NCBI GenBank assembly: GCA_036345935.2
Contig: JADWOT020001231.1
Location: 62,001 to 126,000 of the forward strand
Origin: Taenia hydatigena
Taxonomy: Eukaryota > Platyhelminthes > Cestoda > Cyclophyllidea > Taeniidae
Reading direction: 5' to 3'
DNA: 64,000 bases
The translations under genes and the position numbers were made by a program. A model generated the notes under the pieces. It saw nothing but the letters and a program-made list of their open reading frames with translations. It was not told the DNA's origin and made no database searches. Positions 1-12,663 of this stretch are shown in pieces; position 1 is the stretch's first letter, and each line of letters opens with the position of its first letter.

Positions 1-3000
1 CATGATTATATCATTCGTAAAACTAAAGAGAACCGCTTGTACCAAAGAGCCTGGAACCCCTAGAGGCTTGAGGCACAATAGTAACTTTATGGTGCCACAA
101 AGCCTCATCATTCAGGAAGAGTTGTGTTCAAGTTGTGCCATTCTTTTCTGGCTGCCTTGCTAGACGGGCTTATCCCTCAGGGTGCGGGCCAGAAACTTTT
201 CTTATACAGGAAACGTGGCATAATTAGCATTCAGCCTGCTTCACTTAGGGCGTTTGTTAAACTTGCCCAAACATAGCTCTCCTTAGTTTTGATCGATTAT
301 AAGTAGTTCAGCGACATTCACAAATTATTAGTCCTACCCGTCAGTTTGCCAGTTCGGCTGACAAATGGATGCTCTTGAGAAATGTTTCATCGAATATAAA
401 TCCCGGTTGTCAGATGCGAAGATGTGACTGGAAAATATACCATTTTTAAAATAAATCAGTTGCCCGAAACTCCTTAATAAAGCTGGGGAAAAAATTGCGA
501 AAGAAATCCTTAATAAAGGCGCATAAACTCACAATTATTTTGCTTAGCAAACGGCAGCATGGTGGTAAGTCCAGATTAAGTGCCGAAACAACTTGAAATC
601 ATAGGCGGAATTACGCCCAAAATAGTTAGCCATGGTGATGAATTGATCCAGGGTGAGAACTAGTACATAACTTTCCCTCGCTAATCTTACTTACTCTTTA
701 GTTTCTATTCCATTCTGCTGAATCTGATTATGAGCATAGCATAATGGAAAATCTGGAAAAAAATAAACAGGCATGCTTTAACGGGACTGCAAGTTTAACT
801 TTGTTTTATCATTAAGCCGCCTCTTTATTTTAATTTATTAAACTTGAGGACCGCAAAGGCCTAATCTTATGCATAGCAAAAACACAGTAGTGCTGTAAAT
901 CTGCTTCATTTGGGCGAAAAACAACGCGTAGTGTACTAGACGTCAGAGAGTGAATGCGAACACAGAAGACTTTTCCTCCAACCCTACGGTTGCAAAGCAC
1001 TTTCCAACCACCCGAATGCAGTAGTTCCTATCGGTTATCAATGCTTTGAAAAGCTTTTTAAGAATCACTCACTTCCCTTTCCGAGTTTTCCTTCCAGAAT
1101 GTTTAAAAGGCAGCCCTGATCACAACACTCCAGCTCGGTCGCCCTTATTACCCTGTATTGCGCCTAAAATAAGAGTATAGTTGCCTTCGTCAACGAGATC
1201 AAACTTCTCAGGCATCAGGTCAAGTTCGCGACCATAAAGCGCCGGCAGCTTCGTTGACCCCGCATCACCCCATGCCCATGAGACGGTTTGTCCCAACATC
1301 CTTGTATTGTAACTTAGTTAGCCATCCCCCTATCTGTGCTGTTTTCCATCCAAGGACTCAATATTTGCGCGAGTCCAAAAAGACACCACAATTTCCATTT
1401 TGACGCAGCCGATTCCACAATAAAACTTGTGGCTAGAATAGAATAAAGTACATGCAAACAACTCAGCACTGAACGGGATGAAGCAAGTAGCGAAGGAATA
1501 ATTGGCTCAATATAGAGCTGACTACAGATAATGTGGTCAGCAGTGCTGCAGTCATTTGTGTGCACGTCACTTCAGCTGACTAATTTTAATTTCCGTTTGC
1601 ATTGGTGCCTTTCCTAGTTCAAGTTGTCGCTGTTCGGCTTTTCGAATGCCTTAAGCATTTGTTTAGTAATTTTGAGTCATCTGAGCTTTATATGGCACAA
1701 ACAACACTATGCTTATGGCATTTGAAAACATTAAATACGGATCAACTCTGCTATTTGCAAAGATCAAGGAGGTTCTCTGCTAGGGCTGCTTTGAGTTGGT
1801 TCTTTAGCCACATCAAGCCTCTGGCTTCCTCATGAGCATTAAAAACACTATTGTGGTTTGCATGCCCTGACAATTCCGGTTGTATAATTGACAGGAGAGA
1901 CGTGGGTTCTCGACATTTCGCATCGAATGCATGATTATTTAAATGACAACTTCAGAATATTACAGTGAATCAAGACGCAGGATTCGTGCGTCAAATGCAG
2001 AAGATAGGAAGGAATAAACGAGTGAATGCATGAAGATTAGAAAAGTTTGCTGGGAGTTCACAATGCTTTCAGCTCCAAAATTGATCAAAACATAGGGTAG
2101 GCAGAGTGGTTGATTTTCCGGTAGCTGAGTATTCCTTCACCCATTTAGCCTGCACCCCTAGGCGATCCATTGATTACACTAATAAGAAGGCTTACTAGGC
2201 CCGTTCTATCATCCACAACTGTGTTCATCTATTTATGCTTATAAGTCACTAAAGTTTTCCGGTACCGACTGTCTTTGGAGATTCTACAGGACCCAGGCGG
2301 ATGGTCAAAGCACTGGGCTAAATTATCATTGGATTCAACTTTCGACGGAGACAAGCAAATTCAAGCGCTATCAAATTTTGGCCATGGATAACTTGCATTT
2401 ATTTTTCATTTCAACGTAGATAAACAGATTAGGTGCAATATTCTGATTTTGAATATCGAACGCTTGACGATCCTTATGTGCAAAATCTCCAGATAGCATG
2501 AAGACTATGAATTGCAGTACCGCTTTTTCTTAATCACTTGCTAAAGTTGACGTTGAGATCGAGATTCCTCTAGGGCATGCAATTCATTATTTATGATAAA
2601 TTCATGCATTGCGTATGGCATTAGTTGTCACAAAGGCGCCTGTGATGCCTCTAAGCATTCCACTATCCCTTACTACCAACCCTATAAGATCAATCGGATG
2701 TTATGAAAAGTCAACTTAAATCTGAATCAGCGAATTATCGGATAGACTACTTAGTCTTACATTAATTTGGGCAGTAGCAGCGAAATTTTGTTCACGTGGT
2801 TGTTAAGCTCTCAGAGGTTACATACTTGGAGTCCTATGAATAAAATTTACTCTCTTCATTGACGTGCTACTAATGGCATGCGGCTTCGCAAATGTTGTTC
2901 TATGGGTAAAACATGCATGCTATTATGCTGGGTGAGCAATTCTGGGCAAAGTGGAATTTTGCACCACTAACTGAGATGAAAATACAGGCACACAAAAGCT

Positions 3001-3162
3001 TTTGTCAAACGAACGCTGTACAAAGAAATTTCTCTCAACAGAGGGTAGGGGATTTCACTTGAATATTCGCTGACGTTACAAAACATGTTATCTGCTAATA
3101 GAAGGTAATAGGCGGTGCTACGTTCAGACCTCCGAGAGTGAGCGTGGAGAGGTTGAGCTCAC
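1..3162. other. Unassigned sequence, no supported gene
   Basis: AT-rich sequence with short frames only. I see no domain, no repeat shared with the rest of the window and no convincing exon. One weak splice-flanked stretch on the minus strand near 1070-1120 (donor GTGAGT) encodes a lysine/arginine-rich peptide, but it is too short to call. Confidence 0.5.
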
Positions 3163-3359
3163 CAGTAAGAATTTCACACAGTCAACAGGTCGATGAGCTA
3201 AACTAATTGCTTCCAAGTTCCTTGTAAAATGTACATCTGCAGGCGCATGCATTTGCATATTATTTACCTTATTAAAAGCAAACATCTCTGCCAACAACTG
3301 AGCAGGAGATGGGATTACTGTGTGCCCATCTGTTTTGCCAATGCAGGGTACCACAACAG
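3163..3359 (-). CDS. Two candidate exons of an unidentified gene
   Basis: On the minus strand, 3268-3359 (92 bp) is open and lies between an acceptor reading CAG and the donor AAG|GTAAAT. It encodes a peptide beginning VVVPCIGKTDGHTV. A second stretch, 3163-3220 (58 bp), lies between acceptor ACAAG and donor CTG|GTGAGC. Each is acceptable alone, but the phases do not join: the first ends at phase 0, while the second is best read in another frame and otherwise hits TAG after five codons. Either the second stretch is a terminal exon or at least one call is chance. No family is recognised. The only support is open frame plus splice consensus. Confidence 0.22.
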
Positions 3360-6300
3360 CTGCGCAGATCCAGCTTGTAAATAACTATCTCTCAATGTTA
3401 ATTATCTCATCCTTCGTTCCCTACTCACGTACCTTATACTCAAATGAGGTGCATAAAGGCGGTCAAATAAAGTTTACTTTAAATCACTGCCGTGCAATTA
3501 TATAATTAATAACAAGAATCTCGCAGGATTTATGTGTTCACCTCTTTTGCGACTAGACATTTTGTAGACTGCTGTCCAGTTTTAGCGCACTGTCAAATTT
3601 ATTTGATAAAGAAGATTAGAACTGTGACTCTATCCGTATCGATAGAGTCAACGTTGGTGACAGATTTTGCTTATTAGAGAGCATCATGAGAAGATGCCTC
3701 CATCGAGAAAATGGCAGTAAATGGGATATATCGTCACAGAGCTAAAGAAAGTCCCAGTGAATTTGATGGACTGCTCTCAAGCAAAACAGCATGGACCGGT
3801 GGATGCTTGAATGAGGTTGTGGTAAAGGGAAAGGATGACTGTTGGCCGACTCATTTGCATACTTCTGCCCTGCTGAATGAACTGTAGTGATGTGAGATCA
3901 TCCCAGGTTAGAAGTGTGAGAGATAATTGCAGAGAGGATGAGAGCATAATTAGATATACTATGTTTAAATGAAGGTTTAGCTTATTGGTTAAAAAAGATG
4001 TGCAGAGATGGGAGCAGGGAAAGGTGGGTAGGGCAGTTCCCACATAAATAACAGTTGCACAGAACGCGCGATTACGCGTTGAAAGAGGACAAGTCTCAAT
4101 TCTATCCAAAGCAGAGCATTTTATGGTATATATCTGAGTATTCTGATTAAATAGATCTCAGGTCATTTCAAGTGAATCTGCGACCCATTTTACACTAGCC
4201 ACAGGAGTTTCGATATTTAACCATGGCTCACCAATGAAGTTAGGTTTGTCGTCTTTGGCAACGCAGCCATGTATTCCATTTTTCTCCAGCAGCCTTAAGT
4301 GATAGCTACTCTTGTTATTGCTGGCCGACTGTTATGCAAAATTCTTACGCAGCTTTAGAATGTTTTGCCTACATTAATAATATTAATATACATCAAACGT
4401 TTAAAGTATGGATGCATTCCAGGTACCCCTACAGAATGACCGACCACAATTTGAGAGGGTTTGAAAGCCGCAAATATTGCTCTCATATATTCTTCTATTT
4501 GGCTCCAAGCATGCCGCTGCGTAGAATTAACATAAGAAATACATGCCGGACTAAGTCGGTCGAAGAACAGGACTGTACCAAATTCACTGACACCGAGGCT
4601 TTGCTTAGGACTTGTTGGACAGCATCAGAAAGAAGTGTGGCAAAATGAAGCTTTAGTCCGCCAAGCACCAACGCCTAAATAAATAATTGTTGGTGGTTAA
4701 AAGCCTTACTCTAAGCACAGTGGGCTTTACGGAGAAATGGATGACTGAAAACGAGAAACAGATGACTTTGGGATTTGAGTAAAAGTCTGCCATTCCTGTT
4801 TGAGAAATCCGTAGATTTCGGCTATCTATCCACGCTGACGAAAGAGAACATCACGCTAGAGGACCAAGATCATTGGTCGCCCAACATTCGCATTCCATAA
4901 ACTCGTATTGCAAAGGAATGTATAAAGACCTGCTAATCATCTACTCACTCCTAGTCTACTTTTTATGCCCAAAAGCATCACTTTTCTAATTTCACCTTTC
5001 ACTTTATACCAGCTCACTCATGGGCGCAAGCCCAAATAGGGTGATTTATAACACATAAGGAGTTGTTTTCCTTTTGGTATTGCGTAGAAGGCGCCGTTCT
5101 ACATGTGAAGCACGAAGTCGTTAGCCGAATATATTACTTGCGTCATGATATTGCCCAAATAAGACCAAGCGCCTCATCGCTGGCTGCACCAACTTCAAGT
5201 GGCCTCAATGCCCTCGTTACATGAAAGCCTTTGCTACCGCTGTTAGTGTGCAAAATTAGGCTGATAGTTTGACAAATTTTCTTTAGCCTTGTTTACGGTA
5301 GAGTTCAGGCAGTAGTTGTCACTTTACGCATTCATTCAAGTGCAGCCCCATTCTTCAAATGTTATTACTTAGCTTCCTAAAAGCTTAGACCAATGACCAT
5401 TTCCATCAATTGTCCACCAGGAAATCGACTTAATATGGCGATCAGAATTACTTTATGCTCTGTTGAGAGTAGGCCCACGTGTAGGTGTCGAAAATACAGT
5501 GATAAAACATTTTGTGTCAAAGTTTCTGCTTCTAAGCCTGAAGTAATAGCAGCCTGCGGACCCGCTAACACTGATTTAGCCACTGCAACCCTATTTACTT
5601 CCATGGTTTTAGCACTCGCGTTAACTTTCTCGTAAATCCCTGCAAATCGCCTAATCAAAACAACACAGTCATCACATAGATGAGGATAAACGTCCTATCG
5701 CTGGAGTGCGTGTCCTCACGCAAGGACCCAGCACAAGCGTTAAAATGACCCACTAACCTATGATTTCACAATGTGTACGTAAAAACACAACATTCATCGT
5801 AGGTCGAGTATAGACCAGCCCATGGGCTCATAACTTAGCTATAAGTAGATATGTAGACTGTAAGTGCAAGTAATTTCTGGATGAGATGCCCCTTCAAATT
5901 AATCTCGTTTTGGTGGCAGCTTTCATCCTGCATGGGGATTTTGCACGAAAGACCAGTAAGACACCTTCTATCACTTTGTTCTAATACGTACAAAATGTAT
6001 AAACATTTGACAAATTATAAGGTTTGATAAATTTGAGAATCTGACTAGGTAAGCGGGGATTTGTCAATATGCAATAGCAGATTAATATTAGAAGGGATTT
6101 GACTGCTTTTGCTCCTTTGCTTCGAGCTACATCACGTCGCATCACTTAGCATCAAATCTCATCGCTTCATACCATATCACGATGAATTCACCCTGGCACG
6201 GCTAAACTGACTTTCTTATCCCCTTCATATTTTTATTGCTGTTCACCTTTCACTAAGCATTTTTAATTTATCATCTAAATGCCTTATAACTTACATCTAT

Positions 6301-6924
6301 TTTGATGCAAGCAGAGCGCGGTCTGGCTTAGTTTGCACTTAAGCGTATCAAAATGCATGGAACATGTGTGGATTAAAGAAGGACTTGTAAAAGGAATTCG
6401 CATGCATTTCATTTGATTTCATTAACCAACTTGACAAAAGCCGCAAGTAATGACTTGGCAAGGTCACCATGAAGGAATACATTGCAATCCGTAACTTGCT
6501 AATGTCATGGAAGATAACAAAAATCTAGCTAATTGAAAGCACTAATCAGGCCTTTTCAGAGTCGCAAACAATTTATTATGTGCCTGCCAAGTCACATGTC
6601 GATAAATTTGAGATCTCACTACAATTTAACAATACTTGATTGCAAAAGCAGTAAAGTGCGAAATAAGGGGGACAAATTTTTCCTGTTGTTTACATGCAGT
6701 CACAGTGCATGGAGTCGTAGTGCCTGGTACTTTAGGTGTGCTGTTAAATACATCGGCACTTGAAACACAACGTGTTATTTACAGCCATTAGTTTCTCCAC
6801 ATCGATGGTTGTCTACTACAAATTTATCCGCATTTATCTGCAGACATGTGGGGGCACACTGAGACAAATAAAGCTTCGTCCATCTCTAAACAGCGATTAC
6901 AAGTCGACATTTTCTTATATGCAG
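3360..6924. other. Unassigned sequence upstream of the FN3 exon
   Basis: Probable intron or intergenic DNA. Several frames of 60-110 codons exist on both strands (for example 4334-4648 plus and 5377-5658 minus), but none shows a known motif. I looked for further FN3 exons of the gene at 6925 and found none I could support. Confidence 0.45.
3626..3649. other. Perfect 9-bp stem hairpin
   Basis: GACTCTATC and GATAGAGTC are perfect reverse complements separated by the six bases CGTATC. No T-run or flanking gene explains it, so it may be chance. Confidence 0.4.
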
Positions 6925-7233
6925 ATCCTAGCGTTCCGCAGAATGTAAAACTAAAGGCAATCAACTCTTACTCGGCGCAAATGAAGTGAGACCCAGCACC
7001 TGAACCCTACGGCCATATTCTTGGCTATATTGTCACTTGGTACCTCGACAATGAACGGCAGGACGAGATTCACCTTCCCCCAATTCCGTCCTACGTCTTT
7101 ACAGGCTTGCAGCCAGGACAAATTATTTCTGTCTATGTTGTAGCACTTACGCAAAAGGGACTGTTGTTCAAGCGTAGGTACGCTAGTTATCCTAGTAGGA
7201 TAGTGAACGCGGCCACACCACATTTGAAAGGAG
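6925..7233 (+). pseudogene. Fibronectin type III domain exon with in-frame TGA
   Basis: One 309-bp exon encodes a whole FN3 beta-sandwich, the extracellular adhesion module of receptor phosphatases, Dscam, contactins and similar animal proteins. It starts after a pyrimidine-rich acceptor (TTTTCTTATATGCAG) and ends at GGAG|GTGAGT. Both boundaries are phase 1, the usual arrangement for FN3 modules. In order it shows the N-terminal PSVPQNVKLKAIN strand, the B strand SAQMK followed by the position of the conserved Trp, DPAPEP, then GYIVTWY (C strand), YVFTGLQPG (the E-F tyrosine-corner region) and VYVVALT (F strand). The codon at the conserved Trp, 6987-6989, is TGA instead of TGG. The rest is intact for about 80 codons. 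Domain identity rests on the motif order; which protein it came from is unknown. The gene is either a pseudogene or the TGA is a recent or technical error. Confidence 0.75.
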
Positions 7234-7474
7234 GTGAGTCTTTTCACCCACTTTATCGAATGTAAAAAAATAAATGCGCTTAACCAGGCTTTATCAGCAT
7301 GGTAAGGATCTGCATCCTCTTGATGCCATTAAAGTTATTCCTGTGCGCAATCTCAAAATCCTTTTTTGTAAGATAGGTGTGCCTAATGAGGCTGTCTAAG
7401 CGATCCTCAAGCACTTGTAACAATTAATTGAAAAACAGAAGCCAAAAGATATAATGGAGAAAATGTGTTGTTTT

Positions 7475-7945
7475 GCATAGAAGGAGAAGGTGTGTCTGTC
7501 GCTACTAAAAGCACCGGAACCGGTGACCATAACGAATAGCACGTCTACCCGGACTCCTGTGATCAGAATGATCAACAACTCTACCCCGGCTGCCTCAAAT
7601 CTCACAACGAAGGGATCCTTCTCCAATCCTTCTGTGCCTACTTCGAAAGGAGAAAGCGTGTCAATTGCTCCTGGAGGTTTCGCAATGACTCCTGCTGTCG
7701 CAGCGAATAGCATGTCGGCTGAGAATCCCGTGATGAAAAATAATAGCAGGTCTCGTCAGAATCCTATAATGGCTACGTTGACTGCAACCACAGCCAAAGT
7801 TACTACAACTCAAACTCCCACAATTAGAATAAAAATCAGGTCTAACCAAACCCTCACAATCATCAAGGCGAACGGATCTGCCTCGAATTTTGTAATGACT
7901 ATTTCAAGAAGTTTTATCACAATGCTCTCATTTTATCGCGACTGA
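7475..7945 (+). CDS. Thr/Ser/Pro-rich open frame after an acceptor site
   Basis: Follows the FN3 exon after a 241-bp gap that begins with GTGAGT and ends with the good acceptor TTGTTTTGCATAG at 7474. A frame of about 156 codons is open, rich in Thr, Ser, Asn and Pro, with TP, NP and AP dipeptides recurring roughly every 12 residues. This is the coding side of the 36-bp repeat listed separately. The FN3 exon ends in phase 1. Joined directly, phase 1 would enter a different frame (GEGVSVATKSTGTG) that stops at TAG after about 19 codons. So the long frame is not a simple continuation, and either a shift has occurred or the long frame is a by-product of the repeat. A mucin-like stalk next to FN3 modules would make biological sense, but this is inference. 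Confidence 0.3.
7530..7915 (+). repeat. Degenerate 36-bp tandem repeat (minisatellite)
   Basis: About ten diverged units, most 36 bp long, begin with AATCC(Y)RTRATG or ACTCCYRYNAT. Clear units start near AATCCCGTGATG, AATCCTATAATG, ACTCCCACAATT and ACCCTCACAATC. One half-unit of 18 bp and units of slightly different length keep the frame, because lengths stay multiples of three. The repeat maintains an open frame on plus with no stop across the array. Confidence 0.55.
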
Positions 7946-10776
7946 CAAGACTACATCCAAAGATCTGGCCATTTTATCTGTATTCGCTTCCACAATAATG
8001 CTAGTACTGTCGTCAACTCTTTTATGATTCTGCGCAAACTGGCAACAACACCACCTTTATTAAATATGCTGTTCATTTCATTTCATTATTCCACTAATTC
8101 TTCGTCCTAGCTTTGCAAACGAGGACCCGATTACACTAAACCATTCCATAACGGCAAATACATAACCTGACAGTATAATTTAGTCTCATTGATCCAATCG
8201 CAAATGAGTTTGATCTCGTAAATGCGTTCAGAGGAACATGGGACTAAAAATAACCAATCTAAAGGCGTACTCATGATTACTGAGCAGCAAGTTAAGCATT
8301 CACAATAAGGCTACCATTATCGTCAGTTCTAAAAGATACTCCTTCCAAAGTTGCGAAATATTTTGCCTAAGCGGCTATCTTTAAATAATCTTTCCGGAAT
8401 CTGCTTAAGTCAGATCACTTGCGTTTGACTTCCTGCTTATTGTATTAGCCAAATTTAGCAGCTGAGAGCAGCGAATTGTTATCATAGAAACAGCAGTCAC
8501 TCCAGGCCTATTGATAACAAGACATTAGAAAATACGCGTAAAACGGTCGAAACGAGGCACTAAGACTCCAACCTAAGGCCGACATGTACTCATGCCTGGT
8601 GGATTTTGGCCAATAGCTAGGCGAACATACGCACATTGGCCGAATAGATAAACCGTTCAGGTCTTCAAATCTGCTGATTGATTATCCGGTGTTGAGACTG
8701 ATAGATCCATGGCCATTTGTTCATAGGAAACGCTTTGATTGGAATATCTACCTCTTTGTCGGTCAAAACTGAAAAATGCCTTCATTTACTATGTTGTAAG
8801 AGCATACCTTAGTTCCTACTCATACGCTAGTCAATAAGATCCATTCGTTGAATACAAATTTATCACAGTTAACTAGTTTGGGAAGATAAAAGCCAGCATG
8901 GGCAGCTAAAGACGTTAGGAGAGGTGGTTACTAAGAGCACCGGGAATCAACTGCTGCTGTGCGCGAATGTGGAGCAAAATTGTACATCAAACTTCAATAA
9001 GTTACCACAAACTAAGCGGTAAAAAGGAAGATGAAGAAATTTAAGGCACCTTAAGGATTGTTATGGACGCAATACACATATATAATATAAGTGAAAATAA
9101 TATTTGTTACGTGGGTCATTACAATGAGTAGTTATCAATTTTACATCATGTTAATCGGTGATGAGTGTAAAGCTCAGGTCAGCAGCAGGCTCAGCATTTA
9201 GGCTATCCGATAAGAGAAACAAAAGCTTTGAATCACGTAGGCCTCTAGATGTACCTGTAAAGGTACTAACTTGGACACATGCGCCATCGGCTAACGCGCA
9301 GGTGCATGTATATTAGCCATGTGATCCACGTGCCCTCTATGTTGCGACCCCATTTTTGAGCTTGCTTGACCGCCTCTAGAAACCTAACTTAATGAAGGTC
9401 TCCTGAGTGAACCATTGTGATGCTGACACAATCTACCTGCTCCGCCTTTCTAGAAGTGCTTGTCAATCACGAATTCATCGCGCAAATGAGAACGGATCAG
9501 TCAAGTAAACCTTGTGATTCCTAATTTGCCAAATATTAGATGCCAAAGTAAATGACTATAGAGAAGTTACGCAGCCAAAGAACCGCGAATCGCACGCTAT
9601 TATGAATTGCGAGAATCAGAAAGCACTAGCAAAAACCATTTCACAGCTGACAGAGTGCGTCGCAGAAAGGGTGAAGGTTAATGACATGGCGCATACTAGG
9701 TGGCGACTACAGCATCGGTAGCAAGCCAATTGCGGGTCATTTAAATATTTTCCTTAACTCCTTTGTTGCCTGGGCTGGTGCATACGCTGACATAAATGTT
9801 CCTAGAAGCTCTAATTCTCGACAAACTTACAGTATGCTCCTCTCTTTTCTTTTGAACGAAACCAGCAAAATCCTTCAGCAAACTTAAGGCTGTGAAAACA
9901 TAAAATCAGCGCAGGTCTGACCTCTTTACTTTAATTACAATTGCTACCTGACTGACGCTCACTGACCCTATGCATATTGCTGTCTTGAAGTTCATCAACT
10001 TTTCCGCATTGGACTTTGAGATATCAACGCGTAGAGCTGGAATTCAGAACTTTGAGCCAATTAAATAGAGGAAGGGCAAGCTTACAACTTTCTACATGCC
10101 TTAGATAGGCCCCAAGTAACTAGTTTTAAAGGATCTTAATGCTCCGTATTTTAATAGGGTCGATGTGATAAAGATTGGCAGTGTGAGTGTCATAAAGACA
10201 AGTCGCAAGAATTTAATGCGATTTCGGTGAGTGATTGTTGAAAGACATGCATTTATGAAGCATGCATGTTTGGCATTCCTAGTTGTCAAATTCACCCAAG
10301 CTTCGACACTGCCGGGCTAGATCCGAATTACGTTCCCAACACAGGGACCCGTTCCAGGGGAGCCCTCGTTGGACGAGGGTAAGTACGTTTCCAAGACTGT
10401 TGGTCAGACAGGCAAACTAGCCGTTTCGCATTTATGGTTATGCCTTAACTGCATTGACAGTGGCGACCTTTACTCGACTAAGGCAAAGAAATCAAAGCAG
10501 CTGCTTGCGATAATACTGCAAGAGAAGAACCTACATGCTAAAGCAAAAGCACATTTTTAAAGTCTTTTGTTAATTTCTTCTTGAAAAACGCCAGATCAAC
10601 ATTATTAGCTTATCATTCTGAAGGGTGCAAATAAGTAGCATAATTAGAGACAGTGTAGCGATGTGCTAAACTTGTAGCGTCACGAGAATGCTTTGTGACA
10701 TTCACTGCGGCACACGTAAATGATGGGGGCTACAAAGGTCGTCATGGATTCTTTATACATTTTCTTTGCATGGAAG
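7946..10776. other. Mostly unassigned; one possible small exon near 10.35 kb
   Basis: No domain or repeat is seen over most of this stretch. At 10345-10379, GGACCC...GACGAGG lies between an acceptor ending CAACACAG and the strong donor GAGG|GTAAGTAC, and reads GPVPGEPSLDE in one frame. It is too short to identify. It lies about 0.4 kb upstream of the candidate terminal exon at 10777 on the same strand and could belong with it. Confidence 0.3.
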
Positions 10777-10942
10777 TGTGGATGAAACTACTTTACTTTG
10801 CTGTCTGGGCATGCTGAAATCGATGGCGGTGGCAGAGGTCAAGACGTCGCCTGGCTCAGCTAAAGATGCAAAGACCGATTTGAATTCTGCTCTTGAGATG
10901 ATCAAAGCGCTCTGCTTTCAGATTAGACACATCCAATATTAG
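10777..10942 (+). CDS. Candidate C-terminal exon, unidentified gene
   Basis: After a moderately pyrimidine-rich acceptor (TTTTCTTTGCATGGAAG) the plus strand stays open for 54 codons to TAG at 10940. The composition is that of a soluble helical protein tail: MLKSMAVAEVKTS, then a Lys/Asp/Ser linker, then LNSALEMIKALCFQ. The stretch is more GC-rich than its surroundings. No family is recognised. The same frame is open somewhat further upstream, so the boundary is uncertain. Support is open frame plus one splice site only. Confidence 0.3.
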
Positions 10943-11027
10943 CTGACTCGCCCACAATACTTTTCGATATTTACGTTTGAGCATAAATTCCTTCTTTCTC
11001 TAATATTTGATAAAATTGTGAGCTTAC

Positions 11028-11144
11028 CATTTTCGGGAAAGTATATGTGATTCGTGATGTCAATCACATACGCACGTAGGCGAGAAAAGCATTTTATGGT
11101 CGGAAGTGGCATTAGCAATCGCAAGGCAAGCCAAACTTGCGTAT
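11028..11144 (-). CDS. Candidate internal exon, unidentified gene
   Basis: A minus-strand stretch of 117 bp lies between acceptor AACTGTAG and donor AATG|GTAAGCTC. It is phase 1 at both ends and open for 38 codons. The peptide has a hydrophobic and basic pattern (VWLALRLLMPLPTIKCFSRLRAYV), reminiscent of a membrane-associated helix with regularly spaced arginines, but I cannot assign it to a channel family. It lies tail-to-tail with the candidate exon at 10777. The call depends on symmetric phases and good splice consensus only. Confidence 0.28.
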
Positions 11145-12593
11145 CTACAGTTTCCAGTCATAGCCATAGATGATCGACATAATTTGAACCTGCCTGCCCG
11201 TGCTGAGTCAAAAATCAAATGGCTCGTTAGTAACGTGGTGTTTGACGTAGCAGATTGCATGAGTTTCATCTCAATCGAATGTGCAGAGAATCTTTTAAAA
11301 TTTTGTAGCATAAACGAGTCAGAAGCAATGGGCTCAGGCTGCTTCGCTGCATTTTTGAATATGTTGTCGTAGAAGCGCTGTCAATTGTTTGAGTTTAGCT
11401 GGCATATTTGGAGCAGGATCGTACACTTCAGAAAACTTTGTGCAAATTTTTACCGCTCAATGATATTTTTTGCTTTTTGGAACGCTTTCAGCGAAATTTC
11501 GTAATGTCGCTTGAGCGCGCGTTCTTTGCGGTAGCGGATCTCCGTGGCTACTTGTAATATATGAGGCAGGGAAACAACACTGCTAACAATTTATAAGTAG
11601 ACATGGATTCTTGAGCAGCAGCATATCTTAGAGTAAATTTACGGTCCACAGAATTAACTACCTCCAAACACTTTAATTCATATGTCCGACAAAAAATGCG
11701 TCAGAGCATATAAGTTTGTTAAGTCCTAGGTCATGGAGAATTCGCACATGCTATGCGATTTGTGGACATGGATATTTGGCATTCAATAATGGTAAGTTCT
11801 CAGTATTATTGTCACCCAACAGCCACTGATGAGTTGTGTTTGCAACAGACGTTTATTGCTGCGTGTAGGGGATTATATAGCGACCCACTAGGCTCATTCC
11901 AAGGCACATGCTTGAGCTTATGCTGTCCCCAATCGATGGTGAAGTCGGCGTAATTTTAGGAACATTGTATGTCCGCTTTGCAATGCCAGCGATTCAAGGC
12001 GATGATGAGATTAAAATAGCATATCTGTTGCTCGGCAAAAGCAATTACTTCTGATAAAGTTATAAGTGGTCCACAAAAAAATCATTTACGGCATAACAAG
12101 TATGCCTATTGATTAGCAATACATTAAGTTGCACAGGAACAAAGAAAGGTAAGCTCATGTGGCTTATACATTTTAGCACTGCGCTGACGCAGCAGGCAGG
12201 CCACTATTCGTAAGTGTGCTTAATGAGGAAGATTTAAGCATACCTTTACCATTCCTGGAGCGGGCGTGTGGGTATTAACGGTATGACGAAATTGTGCCAC
12301 CAGAGAATGTAAACTGAACACGATTTCGGCAATGGGGTGCCACAGACAAAAGAGGCTTCCAAGCCTAGCAAATGTGATTATTTTTTTGTGCAGGTAAAGT
12401 GTGACCAATTTAAACATTCCGTTTCCACGATAAAACACAATTAGTAACGGTAGTCGTAAACGTGCGCCGTCCGACAGGATAGCTAATTTCAACATCTACT
12501 AGCTTCATAGACCTCTAAAATGATACCGACATTACATACTACGCATCATAGTGGTAAATTATGCAGTGGCTATTATTTGTGCTGGAATTATAG

Positions 12594-12663
12594 GCTTATT
12601 TAATGCATCAAAACCAGTGGCTCTCCTTCAAGCGTTAAGTGATGTTAAAACTCAAGTCATGCG
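12594..12663 (+). CDS. Candidate 70-bp internal exon, unidentified gene
   Basis: Lies between acceptor GGAATTATAG and donor ATGCG|GTAAGATT and is open for 22 codons reading SKPVALLQALSDVKTQVM, a plausible amphipathic helix. No homologous segment occurs elsewhere in the window. The supporting evidence is weak (splice sites plus open frame). Confidence 0.22.

Noticed and set aside
3124..3354. Similarity of the minus-strand peptide to the rhodanese-like part of CDC25 phosphatases
   Set aside because: Only scattered residues agree, and the active-site region is not present.
6987..6989. Idea that TGA encodes Trp here (altered nuclear code)
   Set aside because: The same exon and other segments use TGG for Trp, other breaks are TAG or frameshifts, and TGA ends the shared frame of repeat B. 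A single TGA at a Trp position does not support recoding.
11826..11850. Second CTGATGAG with GTTG/CAAC stem, hammerhead-like
   Set aside because: The base string after stem II is AGAC, not GAAA, and no closing helices are visible.
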